Of a DNA stretch of 64,000 nt, positions 1 through 8,538 are shown one piece after another (the first letter of the stretch is position 1; the number at the start of each line of letters is the position of its first letter). A program made the translations under genes and the position numbers. Where the stretch lies: assembly GCA_965221795.1 (NCBI GenBank), contig OZ244914.1, forward strand, positions 248,001 to 312,000. The letters are read 5' to 3'. The notes under the pieces are model-generated. The model made no database searches and was not told where the DNA came from. It saw only the letters and a program-made list of their open reading frames with translations. The DNA is from VYFG01 sp965221795. GTDB taxonomy: Bacteria; Pseudomonadota; Gammaproteobacteria; Arenicellales; Poriferihabitantaceae.

Positions 1-580
1 ATAAGGTGTGCGGGTTGCTCTCCACACGCTTTTTCATCGTGGGACGCTGATAGCCCGGCAACCGCGCTTCCGGATGAACCCCCAGGGCCGAATCCAGCAC
101 TTTGCGCAGAGGCTTTGACCGGTTAGCCGCATTCACTACATTCACCACCAACGGAATTGTGGACAGTTTCCCTACGCGATCGGTACTGGCCAGAATTTTC
201 TCACTGACTTTAACCTTGCCTTCCCGGTGACGGACTGCTTTGGCACGCAACATCAGGTGCGGAAAATCGATATTCCACTCATGGGGCGGGGTATAAGGAC
301 ATTTGGTACTGTAGCAAAGGTCACACAAGTAGCAATGATCTACAACCTTCCAGTAGTCCTCCTTGTCAACGCCATCGACTTCCATCGTAGAAGACTCATC
401 CACGAGATCAAACAAAGTCGGAAAGGCACTGCAAAGACTGTTGCATCGACGACAGCCATGACAAAGATCATAAACCCGCTCAAGTTCGGCAAACAGGAAT
501 TCGGTGTTGTAGAAATCCGGGTTTTTCCAGTCCAACGGATGTCTGGTCGGAGCTTCCAGATTTCCCTCTTTCTGTATCAT
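1..580 (-). CDS. Fe-S cluster oxidoreductase (GlpC/HdrD-like), 3' part cut by window edge
   Basis: The reading frame starts at an ATG at 580 on the minus strand and is still open at base 1, giving about 193 residues. Two ferredoxin-type cysteine motifs are visible near residues 39-47 and 80-90: CHGCRRCNSLC and CYLCDLCYSTKCP. They should bind two 4Fe-4S clusters. The motifs and spacing match the (Fe-S)-binding proteins related to GlpC and heterodisulfide reductase HdrD, where CCG domains would follow beyond the edge. It lies 140 bp downstream of rubrerythrin on the same strand. Rubrerythrin, Fe-S protein and a DUF3501 gene commonly cluster, so it may pass electrons to rubrerythrin in peroxide reduction. 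That role is inference. Confidence 0.8.
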   Translation of the reverse strand, partial: MIQKEGNLEAPTRHPLDWKNPDFYNTEFLFAELERVYDLCHGCRRCNSLCSAFPTLFDLVDESSTMEVDGVDKEDYWKVVDHCYLCDLCYSTKCPYTPPHEWNIDFPHLMLRAKAVRHREGKVKVSEKILASTDRVGKLSTIPLVVNVVNAANRSKPLRKVLDSALGVHPEARLPGYQRPTMKKRVESNPHTL

Positions 581-720
581 GTGGAGTTTCTCGGGTAGTA
601 CAGCACGATCATTTGACGGGTTCTATTGTTTGATGGTGCCACCCGGAGCCGGGGGCCGGAGCCATGTGCCGCAGGTACGGCACACGGTCCCGGATTCGCA
701 TCATTGAGCCTGAACCAGCA

Positions 721-1137
721 TCATGCCATTTCAGCCAGTGCCTTCTGGAAACGATTGGCATGGGACCGCTCGGCTTTTCCGAGAGTCTCGAACCAGTCAG
801 CGATTTCATCGAAGCCCTCATCTCGAGCAGTCTTCGCCATCCCCGGATACATATCGGTGTATTCATGGGTTTCTCCGGCAATGGCCGCTTTCAGATTGTC
901 GCCGGTACCACCGATCGGCAACCCGGTGGCAGGATCACCACACTCTTCAAGATACTCAAGATGACCATGGGCGTGACCCGTCTCGCCTTCAGCCGTGGAA
1001 CGGAATACTGCGGCGACATCGTTATGACCCTCAATGTCTGCCTTGGCCGCAAAATAGAGGTAACGACGATTCGCTTGGGATTCACCGGCAAAGGCATCCT
1101 TCAGATTTTGTTCGGTTTTCGAATCTTTCAGACTCAT
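721..1137 (-). CDS. Rubrerythrin family protein (diiron peroxidase domain only)
   Basis: This is a 138-residue rubrerythrin-type ferritin-like protein. The four-helix diiron ligands are visible in FAGESQANRRY, TAEGETGHAHGHLE, AGETHEYTDMYPGMA and AERSHANRF. The C-terminal rubredoxin domain of classical rubrerythrin is absent, so electrons must come from a partner, perhaps the Fe-S protein encoded just downstream. The family reduces hydrogen peroxide in the cytoplasm. The start is the first ATG of the frame, and the opening MSLKDSKTEQNLKDAF is typical of the family. A dyad resembling an OxyR site lies about 105 bp upstream. Confidence 0.92.
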   Translation of the reverse strand: MSLKDSKTEQNLKDAFAGESQANRRYLYFAAKADIEGHNDVAAVFRSTAEGETGHAHGHLEYLEECGDPATGLPIGGTGDNLKAAIAGETHEYTDMYPGMAKTARDEGFDEIADWFETLGKAERSHANRFQKALAEMA

Positions 1138-1241
1138 TTGATAACTCCTGAATTAACGTGAATAGAGAATATGCCGCTCAGGCATGGAGATATTATAGGG
1201 ATCGTAATCAATTAATCAAATTAATTGTTTTAAATATACCG

Positions 1242-1256
1242 ATAGTTTTTTACTAT
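1242..1256. promoter_or_regulatory. ATAG-N7-CTAT dyad upstream of rubrerythrin, OxyR-like half element
   Basis: The sequence ATAGTTTTTTACTAT matches one half of the classical tandem OxyR consensus except for one of the two internal positions. The second ATAG/CTAT element expected seven bases away is not obvious. The surrounding DNA (1190-1262) is AT-rich and also holds a short ATTAAT-CAA-ATTAAT repeat. Peroxide regulation of rubrerythrin would make sense, but this is a weak motif call. Confidence 0.25.
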
Positions 1257-1435
1257 CAAATACTTACGCCAAACTCCCAAGAACTGCATACAAAACACCG
1301 ACCCCACACCGCCGGAATGGCAGCAACCGGCCGAACGTCCCCGCAATCGACCGCTTTAGGTCCCGACAGGGAATCGGGGGTCGGAATCCTGAACCATTCC
1401 CACAGGATGTCAGAGAGAGGAGCGTATCGAAACGC

Positions 1436-4027
1436 TCAGGCGCGCGACTCAATCCATGCAAAAGTCGCATCAAACAACTGGTCAACGGCCTCGACCTGCC
1501 CTCCTCCTCCCTGGGCCAGATGGGGTTTGCCCCCGCCCCGGCCACCAACCATGGGAGCCAAGTGAGAAACCAGTTCGCCTGCCGGATATCTTTTCGCAAG
1601 GTCCTTGCTGGCCCCGGCAATGATGGTCACTTTCCCCTGATTGGCCCCGGCAACCAGGATCACTCCGCTTTGCAGTTTATTCCGCAGCCGGTCTACGGTT
1701 CGTCGCATAACTTTCGCATCCGCATCGTCCTGACGCACGACAGCAACCTGGATACCCTGAATTTCACGCATGTAGTCGGTATGACTGTTTCCGACCGCCA
1801 GTTTTTCCTGCAACGCCTGAATCTGCCGAGCCTGTTCTTTTTGCTGTTTCAACAGCCCCCCCAGCCGATCTGCCAACTGGTCCACTGGTGCCTGGATAAG
1901 GTCTGCGGCCGATGACAGCATCGACACCTGCCGACTGGTCCACTGAACCGCCGCCTCCCCGGCAACCGCTTCCACCCGCCGCACACCCGCTGCAATCCCG
2001 GTTTCGGATGTGATTTTGACAAACCCGATATCACCGGTTCTTCGTACATGGGTACCGCCACACAACTCAAACGAAAAGTCCCCCATCCGAATGGTCCGGA
2101 CATCGGGGTCATACTTCTCTCCAAACAAGGCCTCCGCCCCGGCTTCACAGGCTACCTCCAGTTCCATGACTTCGACCGACACTTCCTGGTTATCACGAAT
2201 TTGATCGTTGACCAGGTTTTCCACAGTTTGCAACTGGTCTGCAGATACTGTTTCACCATGGGAAAAGTCAAACCGCAATCGCTCCGGCTCGACCAAGGAA
2301 CCTTTCTGCTGGACATGGCTGCCGAGGACCTTTTTCAGGGCAGCATGGAGAAGGTGCGTAGCGGAATGATGATGCACACTCCCCTGTCGGTGTGAGGAGG
2401 TTACCCGGGCCTCTCCCGACATCCGCATATGGATGTCACCGCCATGCACGGTTCCGATATGCGCGATCACCTTATTGGCAAGGTAACGGGTATCCCAAAC
2501 CTCAAAGACCGCTTCCCCGAACCGGATATTGCCCTGATCCCCTACCTGTCCACCACTTTCCGCATAAAACGGTGTCGAGTGTGTAATCAATATTCCCTGG
2601 TCCCCATTACACAGCGAATCGACGGCTTCCTTGTCCCGCACCAATGCCGCCACTTCTACGGTATCCGTCAGGGTTTCGTACCCCACAAATCGTGTAGAGG
2701 CCATAGGCTCCAGTCGGACCGTTTCACCCTGGGTAAACTTGCTGGCTGCCCGCGCTCGTGCCCGCTGCTGTTCCATGGCATGATGAAATCCGTCGTAGTC
2801 GATATCCAGCCCCCGTTCCCGGGCTACATCAGCTGTCAGGTCCTGTGGAAAGCCATAGGTATCATAGAGCCGGAATACCAATTCACCGTCCAGCGTGGTG
2901 CCTTGGAGGGTATCCATTTCACGGTGCAGGATTTTCAGTCCCTGGTCGAGGGTTTCATTGAATTTTTCATTTTCTGTCCGCAACACTCTCTCCACTCGGG
3001 ACTGATGAGTCCGGAGTTCGGGATAGGCCTCGCCCATCTCCTTTACCAAAGGAGATACCAACCGGTGCATGAAAGCAGTTCGGCAGCCCAATTGATAACC
3101 ATGACGGATTGCCCGCCGGATAATGCGGCGCAAGACATACCCACGCCCCTCATTCGAAGGCAAGACTCCATCCAGTACCAGGAAAGCCGTCGAGCGGATA
3201 TGATCCGCCACCACCCGGAGTGATTGGTGGGTTTGGTCCTGCGTATGTAATATACGGCCAGCATTCGCAATCAAATTTGCAAACAGGTCAATCTCATAAT
3301 TGTTGTGCACATTCTGCAGGACGGCCGCAATCCGCTCCAGGCCCATCCCGGTATCGACCGAAGGCTTGGGCAATGGTGTCAGTATGCCGTCGGCAGAGCG
3401 ATTGAACTGCATGAAAACCAGATTCCAGATTTCAATATAACGGTCCCCGTCTTCCCCCGGGGTCCCGGGAGGCCCCCCCGCCACATCCGGGCCATGATCA
3501 TAGAAAATTTCAGAACAGGGGCCACAGGGACCGGTATCCCCCATCTGCCAGAAATTGTCCTTGCTGCCGATTCGGGTTACCCGATTGGCGGGCATACCGA
3601 TCCGATTGATCCAGAGATATTCCGCCTCGTCATCTTCTTCGAATACCGTAACCCAGAGCCTTTCAGGCGACAGACCCAACTCTCTGGTCAATAATTCCCA
3701 CGCATAATCAATGGCATATTGCTTGAAATAGTCGCCAAAGCTAAAGTTCCCCAGCATCTCGAAAAAAGTATGATGCCGCGCCGTGTAGCCCACATTCTCC
3801 AGGTCATTGTGCTTGCCGCCCGCCCGGACACAACGTTGTGATGTGACTGCACGAACATAATCCCGCTGTTCATCGCCCAAGAAGACATCCTTGAACTGCA
3901 CCATACCCGCATTGGTGAAAAGCAGGGTCGGATCATTGCCTGGTACTAACGAACTGCTGGACACAACTTGATGCCCATTACGGCGGAAATAATCCAGGAA
4001 ACGGCTTCGGATCTGGGATGTTCGCAT
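1436..4027 (-). CDS. alaS: Alanyl-tRNA synthetase
   Basis: This class II synthetase charges tRNA-Ala in the cytoplasm. From the ATG at 4027 it has 863 residues, close to the 876 of E. coli. The N-terminal catalytic core begins SQIRSRFLDYFRRNGHQ. The editing domain carries HHHSATHLLH and the distal CGGTHVRRTGD, which supply the zinc-binding HxxxH and CxxxH residues. The C-terminal domain ends ...FDATFAWIESRA. In-frame starts also exist at 4036 (ATG) and 4054 (TTG); 4027 fits family N termini best, but no start has a strong ribosome site. It lies downstream of recX, the usual order in gammaproteobacteria. A short hairpin overlaps the stop (1420-1437). Confidence 0.97.
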   Translation of the reverse strand: MRTSQIRSRFLDYFRRNGHQVVSSSSLVPGNDPTLLFTNAGMVQFKDVFLGDEQRDYVRAVTSQRCVRAGGKHNDLENVGYTARHHTFFEMLGNFSFGDYFKQYAIDYAWELLTRELGLSPERLWVTVFEEDDEAEYLWINRIGMPANRVTRIGSKDNFWQMGDTGPCGPCSEIFYDHGPDVAGGPPGTPGEDGDRYIEIWNLVFMQFNRSADGILTPLPKPSVDTGMGLERIAAVLQNVHNNYEIDLFANLIANAGRILHTQDQTHQSLRVVADHIRSTAFLVLDGVLPSNEGRGYVLRRIIRRAIRHGYQLGCRTAFMHRLVSPLVKEMGEAYPELRTHQSRVERVLRTENEKFNETLDQGLKILHREMDTLQGTTLDGELVFRLYDTYGFPQDLTADVARERGLDIDYDGFHHAMEQQRARARAASKFTQGETVRLEPMASTRFVGYETLTDTVEVAALVRDKEAVDSLCNGDQGILITHSTPFYAESGGQVGDQGNIRFGEAVFEVWDTRYLANKVIAHIGTVHGGDIHMRMSGEARVTSSHRQGSVHHHSATHLLHAALKKVLGSHVQQKGSLVEPERLRFDFSHGETVSADQLQTVENLVNDQIRDNQEVSVEVMELEVACEAGAEALFGEKYDPDVRTIRMGDFSFELCGGTHVRRTGDIGFVKITSETGIAAGVRRVEAVAGEAAVQWTSRQVSMLSSAADLIQAPVDQLADRLGGLLKQQKEQARQIQALQEKLAVGNSHTDYMREIQGIQVAVVRQDDADAKVMRRTVDRLRNKLQSGVILVAGANQGKVTIIAGASKDLAKRYPAGELVSHLAPMVGGRGGGKPHLAQGGGGQVEAVDQLFDATFAWIESRA

Positions 4028-4114
4028 CACGGACATACAATCAAAGACGGACAAGGGCAGAAGGAGACGGGAATCATATCAATACCGGTGACAAAATGAA
4101 TTCCCGGAACACGA

Positions 4115-4633
4115 TCAAGATCCATCATAGTGGCCAATCTCCGCCGCGGTAAACCCTCTTTGCTGCAGGAATCGGGCTTGTTTGGCCCATTCCGCATAGG
4201 TCTCAGGTGGCGCAGTACCATACTTTTTCCGGCGCACTTCTTCTGCCAGGTTACGCCATGCATCCTGATAGCCAGTCATAACCTGGCGGATGATTTCCTC
4301 TGCGATCCTGTGATGGCACAATTCCTGTTCAAGCACCAAAGGCCCCTTTCCGGCCCGGTAGCGGGAGCGGGCCAATGATTCGGCAAACCGATAGTCAGAA
4401 ATTGCATTTTCGATCATCAGCGCATCCATCACCGATTCCAACTGCCCGTCGCGGTCATGGCGCGCCAGTTTCTGCCGAAGCTCATGGCAACTGTGCTCCC
4501 GACGGGCCAGCAACTGGTAAGCCTTGTCCTTGAGCTTCTGAGTAGCGATCATTTGAGTCTTGTCCGGGTCGATCTGGTCACTCCCTGTCACAGCACCAGT
4601 ATCCTTTCGCAACTGTCTCTTTGATGTTGGCAT
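4115..4633 (-). CDS. recX: RecX, regulator of RecA
   Basis: This 172-residue protein has the helical RecX repeat pattern (DKAYQLLARREHSCHELRQKL, then ISDYRFAESLARSRYRAGKGP and the C-terminal FLQQRGFTAAEIG). RecX caps RecA filaments and limits recombinase activity. About 28 N-terminal residues precede the conserved core, so an internal start such as M28 is possible. It lies between recA and alaS on the same strand. The 561-bp gap to recA is unusually long, because recX normally follows recA closely, and that gap holds a gene remnant. Confidence 0.9.
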   Translation of the reverse strand: MPTSKRQLRKDTGAVTGSDQIDPDKTQMIATQKLKDKAYQLLARREHSCHELRQKLARHDRDGQLESVMDALMIENAISDYRFAESLARSRYRAGKGPLVLEQELCHHRIAEEIIRQVMTGYQDAWRNLAEEVRRKKYGTAPPETYAEWAKQARFLQQRGFTAAEIGHYDGS

Positions 4634-4672
4634 ATTCGTTACTTTGCAGAACAGACGTCATCAAATAACCGT

Positions 4673-4999
4673 CTAATGTGCCAAGGGTTCCGTGTGCTTG
4701 ACATATTCATATCGAACACGGTTATTCCGATATATTTTCGATAGGTACTCGCACCGTATTCCTGGTCTTCCGCAAAATCCGCTACCTTGAGTTTTGTTAT
4801 CACTTTTTTTACACGCATAACCGAGTGCGACATTGATTGGGCATTCAAATGCTTCGAACCCCTCCGCGATGAGAATATGGGCAGCCCGGGTCATGATTAT
4901 CCGGACCTGATCACGTCGCCATGCCGCTCTGTCCAACCACTCTGGATGGTTGGTTGCCCCGACCACAACTACTTGACTCGGCAGTCCATGAATCTGCAT
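4673..4999 (-). pseudogene. Possible AAA+ ATPase fragment between recA and recX
   Basis: A 108-codon minus-strand frame contains LPSQVVVVGATNHPEWLDR followed by AAWRR. This resembles the sensor-1 and arginine-finger segment of AAA+ ATPases (GATNrPelLDrAvwRRF). No Walker A or B segment lies upstream, and the sequence after AWRR does not continue the family pattern. I read it as a short remnant or chimera, not a working gene. The similarity covers only about 25 residues, so the family call is tentative. Confidence 0.35.
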
Positions 5000-5194
5000 A
5001 AGTCAAGAACGGATCACCCGCATATTGGTCGAACACTCCAGTTTTTTACCGTGATACTGCCCCAAAAGCCGCGGGCCGCGCTACCGCTATGAGCGATCAA
5101 TAGGAAGCCATATCAGTAATGCCGTGAGAGCGAATAGATCTTCCAACGGATGATAGGCATAGGCATCGACCGAATCACATTTTGCCAAACGCAG

Positions 5195-6226
5195 TCAACC
5201 GCTTTCGACACCCTCATCCCGGTCGAATACGAGGGCCGGCAACCCCTGATTCTCTCGAATCTTTTTTTCAATCTCATCGGCAATATCTTGATTTTCTTTC
5301 AGAAACTCCCGAACATTATCCCTTCCCTGACCAATCCGCTCTCCATCATAACTGTACCACGCTCCAGATTTTTCAACAATATCTGCAGACACTCCCAAGT
5401 CAATCAGTTCTCCCTGTTTGGAAATTCCTTCGTTGTACAGAATGTCGAATTCGGTTTGCTTGAATGGCGGAGCCACCTTGTTCTTGATGACCTTGACCCT
5501 GGTCTGGTTACCAAGGACTTCATCGCCTTTCTTGATCGCACCAATTCTCCGGATATCCAGACGAACCGAAGAGTAAAACTTGAGAGCGTTCCCCCCGGTG
5601 GTGGTTTCGGGGTTGCCAAACATCACACCGATTTTCATCCGAATCTGGTTAATGAAGATGACCATGGTATTGGATTTCTTGATGTTGGCCGTGAGCTTGC
5701 GAAGAGCCTGGGACATCAGTCGAGCCTGCAATCCCACATGAGAATCTCCCATTTCGCCTTCGATTTCCGCTTTCGGAGTCAAAGCCGCGACGGAATCCAC
5801 AATAATGACATCCACGGCTGCCGAACGCACCAGCATATCGGCAATTTCCAGTGCCTGCTCACCCGTATCGGGTTGGGATACCAAAAGCTCATCAATGTTA
5901 ACGCCCAATCGCTCGGCATAGGCTGGGTCAAGCGCATGTTCCGCATCAATGAATGCGGCTGTACCACCCGATTTCTGTGCCTGCGCCACCACAGACAGGG
6001 TCAAAGTGGTCTTGCCAGACGATTCCGGTCCATAAATCTCGATGACCCTACCCCGAGGCAGCCCCCCGATTCCCAGTGCGATATCCAACCCCAGCGAGCC
6101 AGTGGAATAGCACTGAATATCCTGCACTACAGAGGAGTCACCAAGGCGCATCACCGAGCCTTTACCAAATTGGCGGTCAATCTGACCCAGCGCTGCATCC
6201 AACGCCTTACGTTTATTTTGATCCAT
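5195..6226 (-). CDS. recA: RecA recombinase
   Basis: This is a 343-residue strand-exchange ATPase and SOS co-protease. Visible landmarks are the N-terminal DQNKRKALDAALGQIDRQFGKGS, Walker A GPESSGKTT, Walker B VIIVDSVAAL, the L2-region INQIRMKIGVMFGNPETTTGG, and KAGAWYSYDGERIGQGRDN-like core sequence. The start ATG at 6226 gives the standard N terminus. The C-terminal tail is acidic (DRDEGVESG), as usual. The promoter region holds a perfect GTTCTC-N6-GAGAAC dyad instead of the enterobacterial LexA box. Confidence 0.98.
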   Translation of the reverse strand: MDQNKRKALDAALGQIDRQFGKGSVMRLGDSSVVQDIQCYSTGSLGLDIALGIGGLPRGRVIEIYGPESSGKTTLTLSVVAQAQKSGGTAAFIDAEHALDPAYAERLGVNIDELLVSQPDTGEQALEIADMLVRSAAVDVIIVDSVAALTPKAEIEGEMGDSHVGLQARLMSQALRKLTANIKKSNTMVIFINQIRMKIGVMFGNPETTTGGNALKFYSSVRLDIRRIGAIKKGDEVLGNQTRVKVIKNKVAPPFKQTEFDILYNEGISKQGELIDLGVSADIVEKSGAWYSYDGERIGQGRDNVREFLKENQDIADEIEKKIRENQGLPALVFDRDEGVESG

Positions 6227-6282
6227 AGTAATTTTGTATCAGTTTGAATGAATCCAACAGAAAAACGTCACAACGCCTTTTT

Positions 6283-6326
6283 GTTCTCTATTTTGAGAAC
6301 ATAATCGATTTGGATGTGAAATGCAA
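6283..6326 (-). promoter_or_regulatory. recA promoter with overlapping GTTCTC-N6-GAGAAC operator-like dyad
   Basis: On the minus strand TTGCAT (6326-6321) and TATGTT (6303-6298) are separated by exactly 17 bp and make a good sigma-70 promoter about 70 bp upstream of the recA start. A perfect 6+6 dyad, GTTCTC-TATTTT-GAGAAC (6283-6300), overlaps the last three bases of the -10 box and covers the start region, the place expected for a repressor. It differs from the gammaproteobacterial LexA box CTGT-N8-ACAG. LexA or another SOS repressor is the likely ligand by position, not by motif. Confidence 0.6.
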
Positions 6327-6368
6327 GAGTTTCCGGGCGGTTTTTGTTTTTTTGTAACCCGATGAAAA

Positions 6369-6866
6369 TCAAAGCATCCCGGGACGGATCAAGTGTCTCA
6401 GTACCGGCACTGCACTCTCTGGAACATCTACAATTGCTACTGTAGCAGTTGTCATCAGCTTCCCATCTGCTGGAACCCTGACATCCGGTACCAACGCGGT
6501 CAGGGCCATTTCCATATCCGGATTATGTCCCACCACCAAGAGGGTCCCGCTTTCCTGGTCGGGAAGATATTGATTCATCAGAGCCAGAATGGTGTCCTCA
6601 CCCGCATGATACAACGCATCCAGAAAGTGACATTCCGCCGCTTGCATGGAAAGTTCGGTTTTCACCAGATCAAGGGTCTGGCGGGTTCGCAGAGCAGCGG
6701 AGCAGCATACCACATCTGGAATGATCCCATTATGCTGCAACCATCGTCCAACTCGCGGGGCATCCCGTTGCCCACGAATATTTAAAGGTCGATCAAAATC
6801 CTTGGCAGCTCCACTATGCCAGTCCGATTTTGCGTGCCGAAGGAGAATCAGTCGTCGCTCTCCCAT
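6369..6866 (-). CDS. sixA: SixA-like phosphohistidine phosphatase
   Basis: A 165-residue member of the histidine phosphatase branch. The catalytic RHG-type motif is LLRHAKSDW near residues 8-16. The second catalytic histidine is in LLVVGHNPDMEMAL near residue 112. SixA enzymes remove phosphate from phosphohistidine on carrier proteins. Length matches the family (about 160). It is transcribed towards recA but ends about 40 bp before the recA promoter, so the two are probably separate units. Substrate is not shown by the sequence. Confidence 0.85.
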   Translation of the reverse strand: MGERRLILLRHAKSDWHSGAAKDFDRPLNIRGQRDAPRVGRWLQHNGIIPDVVCCSAALRTRQTLDLVKTELSMQAAECHFLDALYHAGEDTILALMNQYLPDQESGTLLVVGHNPDMEMALTALVPDVRVPADGKLMTTATVAIVDVPESAVPVLRHLIRPGML

Positions 6867-6922
6867 ATCTTCTCTTCCCGATAAAATAGATATTCAATTG
6901 TATCACCACCACCCCCAACCGG

Positions 6923-7582
6923 ATGTCAAAAAAGCCCCTTGTTCCCCGCCAAGGAATCCTTACCTCTGCTGCCGAAAAATATGCGTGTTACGAGGAAGCT
7001 GTTCAATGCGTGGAGTCAGAAATCGATTTTGCAGATGACACCCATCAGCCGATTCGGGGGAAGGGGGCGAAGCGCCTGCGTGAAGATTTTTGTGGCACGG
7101 CAAACACCAGTTGTGAATGGGTGCGACGTCGGCTATCCAACATCGCGGTCGGGCTGGACCTTGATCCAAACGTCCTCAATTGGGGACACCAGCACAAGGT
7201 GGGAAATCTGGATGAAACCCCGCGTAAGCGGATTACTTTTCTACAACAGGACGCCCTTCAGGCGGAATGCCAACCGACGAATATCATCCTGGCCATGAAT
7301 TTCAGTCACCAACTCTTCAAGACCCGGGGAATATTGCGACTTTACTTCACCAAGGCCTATGGAATACTCCGGGAGGATGGCGTTCTGTTCATTGATGCTT
7401 ATAGCGGCTCTGATTCCTACCGAACCATCCGGGAAAGGCAGAATGCAGGAATTCCACCTATTACCGGGGATATGCTCTGCCACATCCACTTTCGCTTTCC
7501 AGACCAATCCTGGATGGAAAAGGCATTTACCTATGACTGGAGAATGTGGAAGGTGCCTGAATTCCTGACTTCGAGGTCATAA
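6923..7582 (+). CDS. Class I SAM-dependent methyltransferase, C-terminally truncated
   Basis: The 219-residue product has the family signature LREDFCGTANTSCEWVRRR, then AVGLDLDPNVLNWG (SAM-binding motifs I and II), and ILAMNFSHQLFKTRGILRLYF. It ends abruptly at YDWRMWKVPEFLTSRS. Relatives that I know continue for several tens of residues after a YDWRLW-LPE segment, so the C-terminal region appears lost. No continuation is seen in other frames downstream. The gene is divergent from sixA. Substrate unknown. Whether the shortened protein is active is uncertain. Confidence 0.7.
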   Translation: MSKKPLVPRQGILTSAAEKYACYEEAVQCVESEIDFADDTHQPIRGKGAKRLREDFCGTANTSCEWVRRRLSNIAVGLDLDPNVLNWGHQHKVGNLDETPRKRITFLQQDALQAECQPTNIILAMNFSHQLFKTRGILRLYFTKAYGILREDGVLFIDAYSGSDSYRTIRERQNAGIPPITGDMLCHIHFRFPDQSWMEKAFTYDWRMWKVPEFLTSRS

Positions 7583-7667
7583 ATCAGCCAGAGGGTGGCA
7601 ACCTGACCTGATGCACAACTCTCTCGGTTACAATCGTGGCTTTATCTCCTACTGATAGATATGAAGG

Positions 7668-7976
7668 ATGGACGGATGTGCCAACAATGAACCGTATGCC
7701 TTGCAGGTAACCGATGCCAGCATGGCACCGGAATTTCCTGAGGGCTGCATCATTATCACTGAACCCAATGGAGCACTGGAAAGTGGCTGCTATGTCATTG
7801 GAGTCCACGGAGAAGAACTTCTCTTTCGGCAATTGTTGATTGATGAAAATGGTTGGCGACTGCATGCCCTGCAGGACGGTCATGCAGATATTCCGATCGA
7901 TGGGCCCGGTGCCATTCGAGGCCGGGTGATACAAAAAGCCGGAACCTCGCGCAAGGAACGGAAGAGTTATCTCTGA
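7668..7976 (+). CDS. Short S24 (LexA/signal peptidase fold) peptidase-like protein
   Basis: A 102-residue protein with the S24 nucleophile motif DASMAPEFPEGCIII (serine near residue 18) and the beta-rich core of LexA-type peptidases, but no DNA-binding domain. The position matching the catalytic lysine of LexA (VKRL) reads LFRQL, so arginine replaces lysine. Small stand-alone S24 proteins of this size occur in many proteobacteria with no settled role. The start ATG at 7668 has only a very close AAGG, so it is weakly supported. Confidence 0.7.
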   Translation: MDGCANNEPYALQVTDASMAPEFPEGCIIITEPNGALESGCYVIGVHGEELLFRQLLIDENGWRLHALQDGHADIPIDGPGAIRGRVIQKAGTSRKERKSYL

Positions 7977-8022
7977 CCGCCGACATGCATCTGGTGACCG
8001 ATTACCGGACAGGCCGGCGCAT

Positions 8023-8538
8023 TCATTTCCCGGATTGCCAGCACCGCCGTTCGTGCTGAATTAACCAGCGTTTCCTGTCGTATCCACCGGAATAGCCGCG
8101 AAGTGAACCATCCTTGCCAATCACCCGATGGCACGGGATCACGATTGCGATGGGGTTGCGTGCATTACTGGATGCTGCGGCACGAATGGCCCTGGAATTG
8201 CCCACCTGCGCAGCGAGGGTGCTGTAGTCGATCGTCGTACCAAGTGGAATTTTCCGCAAGGCTTGCCAGACCCTACGCTGGAATGGAGTACCCCCGGTCT
8301 CAAGAGCTATCATGTCAAAGGAGCTTTTCCCTTCGGCAAAATAGGTTGCCAAGTCATCATGGATAGCGGTCGACCGACCGGAATATCGAATTTCGAATGG
8401 GCCGAAGCGCGGCGTCAACAACTGCTGGGCCCGCTCCCTGTTCCCGGCAAAGTCCAAGTAAACCAGCGTATCGCCGTCCAGAAAGATATCCAGCGGCCCG
8501 ATGGGCGATACAAAAGGGACCGAGTCAAGCCGCTTCAT
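8023..8538 (-). CDS. ogt: Methylated-DNA-protein cysteine methyltransferase (Ogt type)
   Basis: A 171-residue suicide repair protein that removes the alkyl group from O6-methylguanine. The acceptor cysteine lies in AIVIPCHRVIGKDGSLRGYSGG, and the helix-turn-helix segment GTTIDYSTLAAQVGNSRAIRAAA precedes it. It starts inside the end of the upstream Ada-like gene through an ATGA overlap (8535-8538), so the two are likely translated together as a split form of the Ada protein. Confidence 0.93.
   Translation of the reverse strand: MKRLDSVPFVSPIGPLDIFLDGDTLVYLDFAGNRERAQQLLTPRFGPFEIRYSGRSTAIHDDLATYFAEGKSSFDMIALETGGTPFQRRVWQALRKIPLGTTIDYSTLAAQVGNSRAIRAAASSNARNPIAIVIPCHRVIGKDGSLRGYSGGYDRKRWLIQHERRCWQSGK

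Noticed and set aside
227..598. A 123-codon plus-strand frame at the left edge
   Set aside because: The minus strand here encodes a protein with two clear 4Fe-4S motifs. The plus frame has no family resemblance and is its shadow.
1420..1437. Terminator of alaS
   Set aside because: The GAGCGT/ACGCTC hairpin overlaps the stop codon and has no U-run on the minus strand.
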